Source of the DNA: Streptomyces xanthophaeus
GTDB lineage: Bacteria > Actinomycetota > Actinomycetes > Streptomycetales > Streptomycetaceae
Assembly: GCF_000725805.1 (NCBI RefSeq)
Contig: NZ_JOFT01000028.1
Coordinates: forward strand, 62,001 to 126,000
Direction of reading: 5' to 3'
DNA length: 64,000 bases
Position numbers and translations under genes: made by a program. Under the pieces are notes generated by a model. The model worked only from the letters and a program-made list of their open reading frames with translations, was not told the origin of the DNA and did not search any database. Shown in pieces: positions 8,998-17,208 of this stretch (position 1 is the stretch's first letter; the number at the start of each line of letters is the position of its first letter).

Positions 8998-9945
8998 TCA
9001 GTCGGTGGGCCACACCGGGAGCGGGCGCACGGCTTCGCGCAGGGCGGCGGCGATGGCCCGGAACTCCTCCTGCCGGGCGGTCCCCGTACGCATGGCGAGC
9101 GCGATCCGCCGGGAGGGGGCGGGCTCGGCGAAGTACCCGGTGGCCAGGTGCTCGTTGCGGGCCGTCTCCAGCCGCAGCGCGGTGCGCGGCAACAGCGTCA
9201 CGCCCAGTCCCCCTGCGACCAGTTGTACGAGGGTCGACAGTCCTGCTGCGGTCGTCGTCACATCGGCCCCGGTGGTGCGGCCCGCCTCGCGGCAGATGTC
9301 CAGGGCCTGGTCGCGCAGGCAGTGACCCTCGTCAAGCAACAGCAGCTGGAGTCCGCGCAGTTCCTCCAGCGGCACGTCCCGGCGTCCGGCCAGCGGGTGC
9401 TCGCGGGTCGCCAGCAGGACGAAGTCCTCGTCGAAGACGGGCAGTTCGGTGACCCCGGGCATCCCCAGCGGCACCGCCAGCAGCAGCAGGTCCAGCCGTC
9501 CGCCCGACAGCCCCTCCAGCAGCGAGGCCGTCTGCTCCTCGTGCACCTGGAGGTCCATGCCGGGGTAGCGCCGGTGGAACAGGCCGAGCACGGTCGGCAG
9601 CAGGTACGGCGCCACGGTGGGGATCACCCCGAGCCGCAGGACGCCGGTGAAGGGGGCGCGCACCGCCTCGGCCTCCTCCAGCAGCCCGCCCATGGCGTCC
9701 AGCACGACCCGGGCCCGGGCGGCGATCCGCTCCCCGGCCGGGGAGAGCAGCACCTTGCGGGTGGTGCGCTCCAGCAGTTGCACGCCGAGGGCCTCCTCCA
9801 GCGCGGAGACGGCGCCGGAGAGGGCCGGCTGGCTCATCCCGATGGCCGCGGCTGCATCCCGGAAGTGCAGGTGCTCGGCGACGGCGGCGAAGGCGCGCAG
9901 CTGCGCGAACGTCGCCTGCTTCGGTCCCCTACTACTGACAGCCAC
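8998..9945 (-). CDS. oxyR: OxyR, hydrogen-peroxide-sensing LysR-type regulator
   Basis: 315 residues. N-terminal winged helix (about 12-72; FRDAAAAIGMSQPALSGAVS is the recognition region), then the substrate-binding-like regulatory domain. Residues DEGHCLRDQALDIC carry Cys209 and Cys218, the OxyR redox pair that forms a disulfide on peroxide exposure. The GTG at 9945 follows GGAGG by nine bases and gives the normal OxyR N-terminus; the in-frame start at 9996 has no such site. It is divergent from ahpC-ahpD, as in S. coelicolor, where OxyR activates the ahpCD operon. An OxyR box lies between them. Confidence 0.95.
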   Translation of the reverse strand: MAVSSRGPKQATFAQLRAFAAVAEHLHFRDAAAAIGMSQPALSGAVSALEEALGVQLLERTTRKVLLSPAGERIAARARVVLDAMGGLLEEAEAVRAPFTGVLRLGVIPTVAPYLLPTVLGLFHRRYPGMDLQVHEEQTASLLEGLSGGRLDLLLLAVPLGMPGVTELPVFDEDFVLLATREHPLAGRRDVPLEELRGLQLLLLDEGHCLRDQALDICREAGRTTGADVTTTAAGLSTLVQLVAGGLGVTLLPRTALRLETARNEHLATGYFAEPAPSRRIALAMRTGTARQEEFRAIAAALREAVRPLPVWPTD

Positions 9946-9947
9946 TG

Positions 9948-9984
9948 ATAGGCACCTCCGATCACCTGACACAAGAGTAGCTAT
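9948..9984. promoter_or_regulatory. OxyR operator with four half-sites
   Basis: Four tetramers separated by exactly seven bases each: ATAG (9948), CGAT (9959), CACA (9970) and CTAT (9981). This matches the OxyR consensus ATAG-N7-CTAT-N7-ATAG-N7-CTAT with the outer half-sites perfect. It overlaps the oxyR ribosome-binding site and lies about 110 bases before ahpC, suiting autorepression of oxyR and activation of ahpC. Confidence 0.8.
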
Positions 9985-10037
9985 TTCTGTAATCAATGCA
10001 GCTGTGCCAGCATGTGAGATCCGTCCAACCCTCCGGA

Positions 10038-10071
10038 AAGGCGCCGAAATACCCCAAAAGGGTGGCGCCTT
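10038..10071 (+). promoter_or_regulatory. Hairpin in the ahpC 5' leader
   Basis: AAGGCGCC (10038-10045) pairs with GGCGCCTT (10064-10071), and inside it ACCC pairs with GGGT around a caaaa loop, with a five-base bulge. It ends 14 bases before the ahpC ribosome-binding site and lacks a U-tract. It could stabilise the message or tune translation; function is inferred. Confidence 0.5.
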
Positions 10072-10091
10072 CCTGTTCGCAAGGAGAGCAC

Positions 10092-10646
10092 GTGCTCACT
10101 GTCGGTGACAAGTTCCCCACCTACGATCTGACCGCTTGCGTCTCGCTCGAAGCCGGCAGCGAGTTCGCCCAGATCGACCACAAGACCTATGAGGGCAAGT
10201 GGCGCGTGGTGTTCTTCTGGCCGAAGGACTTCACCTTCGTCTGCCCGACCGAGATCGCCGCGTTCGGCAAGCTGAACGAGGAGTTCCAGGACCGCGACGC
10301 CCAGATCCTCGGTGTCTCCGGCGACTCCGAGTTCGTCCACCACGCCTGGCGCAAGGACCACGCCGACCTGCGTGACCTGCCCTTCCCGATGCTGGCCGAC
10401 TCCAAGCACGAGCTCATGCAGGCCTGTGGCGTGCAGGGCGAGGACGGCTTCGCGCAGCGCGCCGTCTTCATCGTCGACCAGAACAACGAGATCCAGTTCT
10501 CCATGGTGACCGCCGGTTCCGTCGGCCGTAACCCCAAGGAGGTCCTGCGGGTCCTGGACGCCCTGCAGACCGACGAGCTGTGCCCCTGCAACTGGACCAA
10601 GGGCGAGACCACCCTCGACGCCGGCGCGCTGCTGGCCGGTGAGTGA
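10092..10646 (+). CDS. ahpC: AhpC, alkyl hydroperoxide reductase / typical 2-Cys peroxiredoxin
   Basis: 184-residue peroxiredoxin that reduces H2O2 and organic peroxides. The peroxidatic motif FTFVCPTE places Cys51 at the active site; a second CPC motif near residues 165-167 (ELCPCNW) holds the resolving cysteine(s). This is the form reduced by AhpD in actinobacteria. The GTG at 10092 is preceded by AAGGAGA. It is followed after three bases by ahpD, so one operon. Induction through the OxyR box at 9948-9984 is expected. Confidence 0.97.
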   Translation: MLTVGDKFPTYDLTACVSLEAGSEFAQIDHKTYEGKWRVVFFWPKDFTFVCPTEIAAFGKLNEEFQDRDAQILGVSGDSEFVHHAWRKDHADLRDLPFPMLADSKHELMQACGVQGEDGFAQRAVFIVDQNNEIQFSMVTAGSVGRNPKEVLRVLDALQTDELCPCNWTKGETTLDAGALLAGE

Positions 10647-10649
10647 CGG

Positions 10650-11189
10650 ATGTCCCTCGACTCCCTGAAGTCCGCCATACCGGACTTCGCCAAGGACCTG
10701 AAGCTGAACCTCGGCTCGGTCATCGGCAACCAGGACCTCCTCTCGCAGCAGCAGCTGTGGGGCACCGTCCTGTCGTGCGCGATCGCCGCCCGCTCCCCGC
10801 GCGTCCTGCGTGAGCTGGAGCCGGAGGCGAAGGCGAACCTCTCCCCGGAGGCGTACACCGCCGCCAAGTCCGCCGCGGCGGTCATGGCGATGAACAACGT
10901 CTTCTACCGCACGCGGCACCTGCTCTCCGACCCGGAGTACGGCACCCTGCGCGCGGGCCTGCGGATGAACGTCATCGGCAACCCGGGCGTGGAGAAGGTC
11001 GACTTCGAGCTGTGGTCGCTCGCGGTCTCCGCGATCAACGGCTGCGGCCAGTGCCTGGACTCGCACGAGCAGGTCCTGCGCAAGGCCGGCGTCGCCCGCG
11101 AGAACATCCAGGAGGCCTTCAAGATCGCCTCGGTGATCCAGGCCGTCGCGGTCACCCTGGACTCGGAGGCGGCCCTCGCCGCCGAGTGA
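10650..11189 (+). CDS. ahpD: AhpD, alkylhydroperoxidase (AhpC-reducing partner)
   Basis: 179 residues, the usual length for AhpD. The thiol motif [11 protein letters not shown] has Cys132 and Cys135 with His139, the CxxCxxxH active site that passes electrons from dihydrolipoamide to AhpC. It starts three bases after ahpC and ends before a strong hairpin. It acts in the cytoplasm with AhpC in peroxide detoxification. Confidence 0.97.
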   Translation: MSLDSLKSAIPDFAKDLKLNLGSVIGNQDLLSQQQLWGTVLSCAIAARSPRVLRELEPEAKANLSPEAYTAAKSAAAVMAMNNVFYRTRHLLSDPEYGTLRAGLRMNVIGNPGVEKVDFELWSLAVSAINGCGQCLDSHEQVLRKAGVARENIQEAFKIASVIQAVAVTLDSEAALAAE

Positions 11190-11209
11190 CACCGCACCAC
11201 CGCACGACG

Positions 11210-11247
11210 AAGGGGCCCCGCGGCCGGGAACGGCCGCGGGGCCCCTT
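11210..11247. terminator. Strong bidirectional terminator after ahpD
   Basis: A 17-bp perfect stem (AAGGGGCCCCGCGGCCG and its complement) with a GGAA loop lies between ahpD and the convergent membrane-protein gene. The A/T pairs at the base give short U-runs on both strands. Confidence 0.9.
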
Positions 11248-11252
11248 CGCGT

Positions 11253-11996
11253 TCACTTCTCCAGCGCCGCCATCATCGTCCGCATGTCCTTGACCATGGC
11301 CGTCTTCAGGGCGTCGCGGCCGGGCCGGGGCGGCGTCGGGCCTTCCCCGTCCCCGTCCTGTGCAGGCCCGTCGGAGGGCTCCCGTTCACCGACGAAGGCC
11401 ACGTGCAGCACGAACACCGCGCCGCCGTCACGGACCCGCAGCCGCAGGTCGTCGTCGACCTCGGCGCCGGCATCGGGATCGGGCCCGGAGAACAGCGCCT
11501 CGTCACCGAGGCCGGACACCGGCTCCCAGGCACCGATGTCCTCGTTGAACATCCGGTCGTACTTGTTGCCCACCCGGAACTCGGCCGCCGGGTCGGCCTT
11601 CTTGTGCAGCTCGGTCTCCGCCTGGACGTAGTACGCGCCCTCGCCGGCCGTGCTGGAGCCGGACCGGCTGCACATCGCCCAGTCCAGTGCCGGGTCGCGG
11701 CCTTCCATGTGCGGGTCGGCGCTGGCGGACAGGCCGCCGAGGACCTCGTCCAGGGCCGACAGCTTCACCTGCTCGCACAGGTTGTCCGTGGCCTTGTGGC
11801 GCAGTGGGGGCACCGTCAGCCGGTCCCCGTAGAAGTACAGTCCGCCCGCCCACACGGCGGAGGTGGCCACGACCGCCGCCAGCGCCCACCGCCACGGCCG
11901 GGCCGGTCCCCGCTCGCGCTGCGGCGGGGCGCCTTCCGCCACCTCGGCCGGGCCTGCCGTCTCCCACTGCCCATCGAGCTCGGGCTCGCTGATCAT
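11253..11996 (-). CDS. Single-pass membrane protein of unknown function
   Basis: 247 residues. A 35-residue acidic/proline-rich cytoplasmic tail is followed by one membrane helix (about 36-56, ALAAVVATSAVWAGGLYFY) and a soluble, probably extracellular domain. That domain has an NLCEQV...WAMCSR cysteine pair, recalling the folds of secreted DUF3558-type lipoproteins, but I do not recognise the family. The C-terminus is Asp/Gly/Pro-rich then helical. Tandem 8-bp repeats lie just before its start (12008-12028). Confidence 0.75.
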   Translation of the reverse strand: MISEPELDGQWETAGPAEVAEGAPPQRERGPARPWRWALAAVVATSAVWAGGLYFYGDRLTVPPLRHKATDNLCEQVKLSALDEVLGGLSASADPHMEGRDPALDWAMCSRSGSSTAGEGAYYVQAETELHKKADPAAEFRVGNKYDRMFNEDIGAWEPVSGLGDEALFSGPDPDAGAEVDDDLRLRVRDGGAVFVLHVAFVGEREPSDGPAQDGDGEGPTPPRPGRDALKTAMVKDMRTMMAALEK

Positions 11997-12007
11997 CCCC
12001 TGCCCCC

Positions 12008-12028
12008 CTGTTCCCCTGTTCCCCTGTT
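12008..12028 (-). repeat. Tandem 8-bp repeats in a translation-initiation region
   Basis: Read on the minus strand, AACAGGGG occurs three times in a row (ctgttcccc units on plus), immediately upstream of the ATG at 11996. Each unit contains an AGGGG ribosome-binding-like core, so copy-number change would alter spacing and the number of sites. Confidence 0.6.
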
Positions 12029-12038
12029 GTGCGTTGCG

Positions 12039-13388
12039 CTAGGTCCTCGGCTCCGCCGGGCCGTCCGGCACCAGGTCCACCGGCGTCGCCCCGTGCGGAC
12101 CCGGGCCGATCGCTCCGGCGCCCAGGTGCTGCTGGTCGCGCGAGTACGCCTTCAGGTAGCCCACCGCGGTGTTGGTGACGGCCACCAGCGGGACGGCGAC
12201 CACCGCGCCGCCGATGCCCGCGACCATGCCGCCCGCCGCGACCGAGAGCACCACCGCGAGCGGGTGCACCCGTACCGCCCTGCCCAGGATGAAGGGCTGC
12301 AGGACGTGCCCCTCGATCTGCTGCACCGCCAGGACCACCAGCAGCACCATCAGGGCGCTGAACACGCCCTGGGTCACCAGCGCGACGACCACGGCGAGCG
12401 CGCCGGAGACCACCGCGCCGACCAGCGGGATGAAGGCGAACAGGAAGATGAACACGGCGAGCGGCACCGCCATCGGCACCTTCAGGAAGTAGATGCCGAG
12501 GCCGATGAAGATGGCGTCGATGAGCGCGACGAGCACGGTGCCCCGTACGTAGGCGGTCAGCGTGCGCCAGGCGCGCGGTCCGGCTCCCGCCACGCCGGGC
12601 CGGGCCGCGGCCGGGACCAGGCCCAGGGTCCAGGTCCAGATGCGCTTGCCGTCGTAGAGCAGGAACAGCGTCGAGAACATCGCGAGCAGGATGCCCGTCA
12701 GGACCTCGACGAGCACCGTCACGCCCTGCAGACCCGCCGAGGTGATCTGCTCGGTGTTGGTGCCGATGGTCTCGCTGAGGTTCTTGGCGATGTCGTTGAT
12801 CTGCTTCTCGGTCACGTGGAACGGACTGTCCAGTGCCCAGAGCTTGAGTTCGTTGATGCCGTCGCGGACCCGGTCGGAGAGGTCGTCGAGGTTCTCCATG
12901 ACCTGCCAGACCACGAACCAGCCGACGAGCCCGATGACCACGAAGCCGAGGATCGCGGTGACGGCGGTGGCGAGCCCCCGCGGCAGGCCGAGGCGCCGCA
13001 GCCGGACCACGAACGGCTGGAGCAGCGCGGTGACGAGCATGGCGGCGGCGAAGGCGAGGACGACCAGGCGGACTTCGCTGATCACCTTCATCAGCACCCA
13101 GAGCATCCCGGCGAGCAGCAGCAGCCGCCAGCTGGCCTCGGCGGCGACCCTCATCCCCCACGGCACCACGCTCGCCGGGTCGGGGCGCTCGGGACGCACC
13201 GCGGCGGTGACGGCTGCCGGGGCGGCCACGGGCTGCGCGGCGACGGCCGGTTCCGGGGCGGGCGCGGCACGGCGCGGCAGCTCACCGGTGGACTCGGCCT
13301 CCACCTCGGCACGCCGCTCGTTGAGGCGGGCCTCCATCCGGTGGAGCCTGTTCCCGAGCCGGCCGAGCCAGCCTGCCCTCTTCGCCAT
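12039..13388 (-). CDS. AI-2E family (PerM/YdiK-type) transporter
   Basis: 449-residue membrane protein with about eight hydrophobic segments in the characteristic PerM order: two helices (about 80-125), a long charged linker with DDLSDRVRDGIN, then five helices (about 215-405) including the conserved QQIEGHVLQPFILGRAVRVHPLAVVLSV block. The N-terminal 75 residues are a charged/Ala-Pro-rich tail. The family contains proposed AI-2 exporters and Na+/H+ antiporters; the substrate cannot be read from sequence. The ATG is preceded by AAAGGAACGAC. Confidence 0.88.
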   Translation of the reverse strand: MAKRAGWLGRLGNRLHRMEARLNERRAEVEAESTGELPRRAAPAPEPAVAAQPVAAPAAVTAAVRPERPDPASVVPWGMRVAAEASWRLLLLAGMLWVLMKVISEVRLVVLAFAAAMLVTALLQPFVVRLRRLGLPRGLATAVTAILGFVVIGLVGWFVVWQVMENLDDLSDRVRDGINELKLWALDSPFHVTEKQINDIAKNLSETIGTNTEQITSAGLQGVTVLVEVLTGILLAMFSTLFLLYDGKRIWTWTLGLVPAAARPGVAGAGPRAWRTLTAYVRGTVLVALIDAIFIGLGIYFLKVPMAVPLAVFIFLFAFIPLVGAVVSGALAVVVALVTQGVFSALMVLLVVLAVQQIEGHVLQPFILGRAVRVHPLAVVLSVAAGGMVAGIGGAVVAVPLVAVTNTAVGYLKAYSRDQQHLGAGAIGPGPHGATPVDLVPDGPAEPRT

Positions 13389-13441
13389 GTCGTTCCTTTC
13401 CCCCCGCCTGGTCTGCGATCACACCTGAAAGACCGTACACG

Positions 13442-13479
13442 CGAGGAGCCCCGCACCGTCTACGGTGCGGGGCTCCTCG
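13442..13479 (-). terminator. Terminator of the lytic transglycosylase gene
   Basis: A 17-bp perfect stem (CGAGGAGCCCCGCACCG and complement) with loop TCTA lies 25 bases beyond the stop codon of the gene at 13504-14223. Confidence 0.9.
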
Positions 13480-13503
13480 GTGCCTGACGGCCGTGGGCGC
13501 GGG

Positions 13504-14223
13504 CTAGTACCAGTTGTTGGCCTGGTGGAAGCTCCAGGCGCCGCAGGGGCTGCCGTAGCGCTCGTTCATGTAGTTCAGACCCCACTTGATCTGCGTGGCG
13601 GGGTTGGTGCGCCAGTCGGCTCCGGCCGAGGCCATCTTCGAGCCCGGGAGCGCCTGGACCAGACCGTACGCGCCCGAGGACGAGTTCACGGCCTTGTAGT
13701 TCCAGGTGGATTCCTGGTTGATGATGTTGGAGAAGCACTGGAACTGGCCGGCCGGGACCATCTGCTGGGCGATGGCCTTGACCTGCGCGACCGTGTACGA
13801 GCTCTGGGGCGCGAAGTCACCGGCGTCGCGGGCGGCGGAACGGCTGGCGACCTCTTCCTTCGCCTCGCGTTCCTTCTTCAGCTTGGCCTCGGCCTCGGCC
13901 TTCTTGTCGGCCTCCGCCTTCTCCGCTTCCGCCTTCTTCGACTTGGCGGTCTCGGCGGCCTGGACGCGCGCGGCCTCCTCGGCCGAACGCTTCGCGTCGG
14001 CCTCGGCGGCGTGGACGATGGTGTCGGCCTGCTGCGTCAGGGATGCGCTCTGGACGGCGGCCTGGTCACCGACCGGGATGTCAGCGAGGAGAGTCGCGCC
14101 GGACGCGGTCGTCTCGAGATCGTTCGAGGAGGCGTCGCCAGTGGCGACGCCGACGACTGCGCCAACGGTGGTGACCGCGGTGGCCGAAGCCACTGCGAAC
14201 CCCCGGACCGAGATCCGGCTCAC
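13504..14223 (-). CDS. Secreted lytic transglycosylase-like (SLT-fold) protein
   Basis: 239 residues. An N-terminal signal-type helix (about 8-28) is followed by a charged Ala/Lys/Glu-rich coiled coil (about 60-125, KAEAEKAEADKKAEAEAKLK). The C-terminal goose-lysozyme-like domain (about 145-239) has INQESTWNYKAVNSSSGAYGLVQALPGSKM, with the catalytic Glu in NQES and the AYGLVQ motif. It probably cleaves peptidoglycan during growth or spore germination. The GTG at 14223 follows GGAAGG by seven bases. The long upstream leader was searched by eye for a c-di-AMP (ydaO) riboswitch and none was convincing. Confidence 0.9.
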   Translation of the reverse strand: MSRISVRGFAVASATAVTTVGAVVGVATGDASSNDLETTASGATLLADIPVGDQAAVQSASLTQQADTIVHAAEADAKRSAEEAARVQAAETAKSKKAEAEKAEADKKAEAEAKLKKEREAKEEVASRSAARDAGDFAPQSSYTVAQVKAIAQQMVPAGQFQCFSNIINQESTWNYKAVNSSSGAYGLVQALPGSKMASAGADWRTNPATQIKWGLNYMNERYGSPCGAWSFHQANNWY

Positions 14224-14421
14224 ACGGTGTCCTTCCAGCAGCGTCCGCAGTGACCACGCGGCGCAAGAGTGCCCCTCGACACTGGCCTCCGTGGTGATGC
14301 GGTCACTGGAGGCGCGGGCCCGTGGGCAACTCCCTCTCGGGGGCTGCCGCATGATGCTCCGGGCGGCATACGGCGAACGGCTGTGGAGTTGTGGTGCTGC
14401 TTGCATCTCACGGGAGATACC

Positions 14422-14452
14422 GGGGGTCCCCCCGGACGAAGTCTGGGGGAGT
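14422..14452. repeat. GC-rich intergenic inverted repeat
   Basis: The stretch around 14422-14452 pairs CGGGGGTCCCCCCGGAC with GTCTGGGGGA across a gaa loop. Short elements of this composition are scattered between genes in Streptomyces. Here it sits in the region upstream of the transglycosylase gene. Confidence 0.5.
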
Positions 14453-14579
14453 GCCGTATGCGGGGCCTGACGGAAAACAGACTCTGCCGGACCTCGACGC
14501 CGCAGGGCAATTCTGCGTTGCGTGGGAAAGGTCACACCTGGCAAGGCGACGCTGTTTTGCTCAAAGGGCTGTGCAGCGC

Positions 14580-14622
14580 GACGCCGCCCGGCTAGGCTCC
14601 TTGGCCTTTGCCGGGCGGCGTC
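14580..14622 (-). terminator. Terminator of the PhoH gene
   Basis: GACGCCGCCCGGC (14580-14592) pairs perfectly with GCCGGGCGGCGTC (14610-14622) around a 17-base loop, about 40 bases past the phoH stop. Confidence 0.8.
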
Positions 14623-14662
14623 AACTCGTCCTCCCACTATGGGGTTTTTGACCCTTTCCGGC

Positions 14663-15979
14663 TCAGAGGTTCTCGAGCATCTCGGTGACCAGAGCGGCGA
14701 TCGGGGAACGCTCGGAGCGCGTCAGCGTGATGTGGGCGAAGAGCGGATGGCCCTTCAGTTTCTCGACCACGGCGACGACTCCGTCGTACCGGCCGACCCG
14801 CAGGTTGTCCCGCTGGGCGACGTCGTGGGTCAGGACGACCCGCGAATTGGCGCCGATACGGGACAAGACGGTCAGCAGGACGTTGCGTTCCAGGGACTGG
14901 GCCTCGTCCACGATCACGAAGGCGTCGTGCAGCGAACGTCCGCGGATGTGCGTGAGCGGCAGGACCTCCAGCATCCCGCGGTTCAGCACCTCCTCGATGA
15001 CCTCGCGCCCGGCGACCGCCGAGAGGGTGTCGAAGACCGCCTGCGCCCAGGGGCTCATCTTCTCGGACGCGTCCCCGGGCAGGTAGCCCAGGTCCTGGCC
15101 GCCCACCGCGTACAGCGGCCGGAAGACCATCACCTTCTGGTGCTGCCTGCGCTCCAGCACGGCCTCCAGGCCCGCGCACAGGGCGAGCGCGGACTTGCCG
15201 GTGCCAGCCCGGCCGCCCATGGAGATGATCCCGATCTCCGGGTCGAGGAGCAGGTCGAGGGCGATCCGCTGCTCGGCGCTGCGGCCGTGCAGCCCGAAGG
15301 CCTCGCGGTCGCCCCGTACGAGCTTCACGTTGCCGTCCGCCGTGACCCGGCCGAGCGCCTTGCCGCGCTCGGACTGCAGGACCAGTCCGGTGTGCACGGG
15401 GAGTTCGGCCGCCTCCGGGACGTAGAGCCGCTCCTCGGAGTAGAGGAGGTCCACCTGTTCCCCGGAGAGGGAGAGCTCGCTCATGCCGGTCCAGCCGGCA
15501 TCGGTGATCGCGAGTTCCGCTCGGTACTCCTCGGCGATCAGCCCCACGGAGGAGGCCTTGATGCGCAGCGGGAGATCCTTCGACACGACCGTGACGTCGT
15601 AGCCCTCGGCCTGGAGATTGCGGGCGACGGCGAGGATCCGCGAGTCGTTGTCCCCCAATCGGAAGCCGGCGGGCAGGACGCTGGGGTCGGAGTGGTTGAG
15701 CTCGACGCGCAGGGTGCCGCCCAGATCGCCCAGCGGGATGGGGGCATCGAGACGACCGTTGCGAACCCGGAAGTCGTCGAGCAGGCGCAGGGCCTGGCGC
15801 GCGAAGTAGCCGAGTTCGGGATGGTGCCTCTTTGCCTCCAGCTCGGTGATCACCACGATCGGGAGCACGACCTCGTGCTCGTCGAAGCGGGAGATCGCGT
15901 TGGGGTCTGCCAGCAGGACGCTGGTGTCGAGGACGTAGGTCCGCCTGTCGGGCAGGCGGCTCTTAGTGCTGGTCACCAC
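14663..15979 (-). CDS. PIN domain-PhoH ATPase fusion (PhoH2-type)
   Basis: 438 residues. The N-terminal PIN nuclease domain (about 12-150) opens with [15 protein letters not shown], its acidic residue Asp18 and a later conserved Glu in [11 protein letters not shown]. The C-terminal PhoH ATPase has Walker [11 protein letters not shown], Walker [13 protein letters not shown] and the [10 protein letters not shown] sensor. PhoH2 proteins of actinobacteria act as sequence-specific RNA helicase/ribonucleases and have been linked to toxin-antitoxin-like control. Start: tandem GTG codons at 15979/15976; the first has GAGGGGG at 11 bases. It stands alone with its own terminator. Confidence 0.93.
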   Translation of the reverse strand: MVTSTKSRLPDRRTYVLDTSVLLADPNAISRFDEHEVVLPIVVITELEAKRHHPELGYFARQALRLLDDFRVRNGRLDAPIPLGDLGGTLRVELNHSDPSVLPAGFRLGDNDSRILAVARNLQAEGYDVTVVSKDLPLRIKASSVGLIAEEYRAELAITDAGWTGMSELSLSGEQVDLLYSEERLYVPEAAELPVHTGLVLQSERGKALGRVTADGNVKLVRGDREAFGLHGRSAEQRIALDLLLDPEIGIISMGGRAGTGKSALALCAGLEAVLERRQHQKVMVFRPLYAVGGQDLGYLPGDASEKMSPWAQAVFDTLSAVAGREVIEEVLNRGMLEVLPLTHIRGRSLHDAFVIVDEAQSLERNVLLTVLSRIGANSRVVLTHDVAQRDNLRVGRYDGVVAVVEKLKGHPLFAHITLTRSERSPIAALVTEMLENL

Positions 15980-16323
15980 GGAAGGACGTACCCCCTCGGA
16001 AGAGGTCGGGCCATGAAGACCGGACCGGTCATCGGCACCCATGCCAGGGCCGATTTCCGGCCCTCCACTCCGACCGTGCGAACCGCACGTGCGTCCTGGT
16101 GCAAAGGGCCTCCCGGGCGGACGACCCCATGCCGTCCGCTGAGATTCGACACCCGTGGATCGGGCGTCGACCTGCAAGGGATATTCCCCGAACAGGCCAG
16201 GCCATGCCATGGCATATGACGGACGCTCGGTGAATCCCTGGTGAAGGCTTTCGGGGGGCGGGCGCGTCGCGGATCCGAGGAGGGCGCGGGGTGGTACCGA
16301 GGGGGCGTCAGACACCCCCGGGA
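15980..16323. other. Intergenic stretch between phoH and uppS
   Basis: No gene is supported. It contains the 12-bp perfect palindrome ATGCCATGGCAT at 16204-16215, a possible regulator site in the phoH upstream region, and a small stem GGGGG...CCCCC at 16301-16319, just after the uppS stop, that could be a weak terminator. Confidence 0.5.
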
Positions 16324-17085
16324 TCAGCTCCCGTACCGCCGGTGGCGCGCCGCGTAGTCGCGCAGGGCACGCAGGAAGTCGACCTTCCGGAAGGCCGGCC
16401 AGAAGACGTCGCAGAAGTGGTACTCCGAATGCGCGCTCTGCCACAGCATGAATCCGGACAGTCGCTGCTCACCGCTGGTGCGGATCACGAGGTCCGGGTC
16501 GGGCTGACCGCGCGTGTACAGGTGCTCGGCGATGTGGTCGATGTCCAGGACCTCGGCGAGCTCCTCGAAGGAGGTGCCCTTCTCCGCGTGCTCCAGCAGC
16601 AGGGACCGGACCGCGTCGGCGATCTCCTGGCGGCCGCCGTAGCCGACCGCGACGTTGACGAGTATCCCGTCGACGTCGTAGGTGGCCTGCTCGGCCTCCT
16701 TCAGCACGTTCTGCGTCCCGGCGGGCAGGATGTCGAGGTTGCCGACGTGGTGGACGCGCCAGCAGCCGGCCTCGGCGAGGCCGCGCACGGTGTTCTCGAT
16801 GATGTTGAGCAGCGGGCGGAGCTCGACCTCGGGCCGGTCCAGGTTGTCGGTGGACAGCATCCACAGGGTGACGACCTCGACGTCCGTCTCGGTGCACCAG
16901 CCCAGCATCTCGTAGATCTTGTCGGCGCCGGCCTGATGGCCCTGCACCGTCGTGCCTCCCGACGCCTTCGCCCAGCGCCTGTTCCCGTCCAGGATCACGC
17001 CGATGTGCTTGGGCACCGCGTCGTGGTCGAGGCGGCCTTCCACCCGGCGTGCGTACAGCCTGTACACCAGGTCGCGCAGCTTCAC
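16324..17085 (-). CDS. uppS: Isoprenyl transferase (cis-polyprenyl diphosphate synthase)
   Basis: 253-residue cis-prenyltransferase that extends allylic diphosphates with isopentenyl diphosphate, making the lipid carrier for cell wall or related polyprenols. Signature motifs: [14 protein letters not shown] (catalytic Asp33), the [12 protein letters not shown] block, [12 protein letters not shown], and the C-terminal [27 protein letters not shown] followed by DVFWPAF. The GTG at 17085 gives the usual [19 protein letters not shown] beginning and has AGGGG ten bases upstream. It is divergent from the aldo/keto reductase. Streptomyces usually have two such enzymes; which chain length this one makes is not visible. 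Confidence 0.93.
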   Translation of the reverse strand: MKLRDLVYRLYARRVEGRLDHDAVPKHIGVILDGNRRWAKASGGTTVQGHQAGADKIYEMLGWCTETDVEVVTLWMLSTDNLDRPEVELRPLLNIIENTVRGLAEAGCWRVHHVGNLDILPAGTQNVLKEAEQATYDVDGILVNVAVGYGGRQEIADAVRSLLLEHAEKGTSFEELAEVLDIDHIAEHLYTRGQPDPDLVIRTSGEQRLSGFMLWQSAHSEYHFCDVFWPAFRKVDFLRALRDYAARHRRYGS

Positions 17086-17208
17086 GATCTTCCAGCCCCT
17101 CCGTGCAAGCCCCCGTGCGATTGCGGACCCCCGAGTGCGCCACATTACTGCGCAACCGGAGGCCCTACCCAACTCGGTCTGTCACAGGTCCGTGATAGGG
17201 AGGACAAC

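Noticed and set aside
14224..14660. Possible c-di-AMP (ydaO) riboswitch upstream of the lytic transglycosylase
   Set aside because: Such riboswitches precede many Streptomyces wall hydrolase genes, but the expected conserved blocks were not seen by eye. An Infernal search with the ydaO-yuaA covariance model would settle it.
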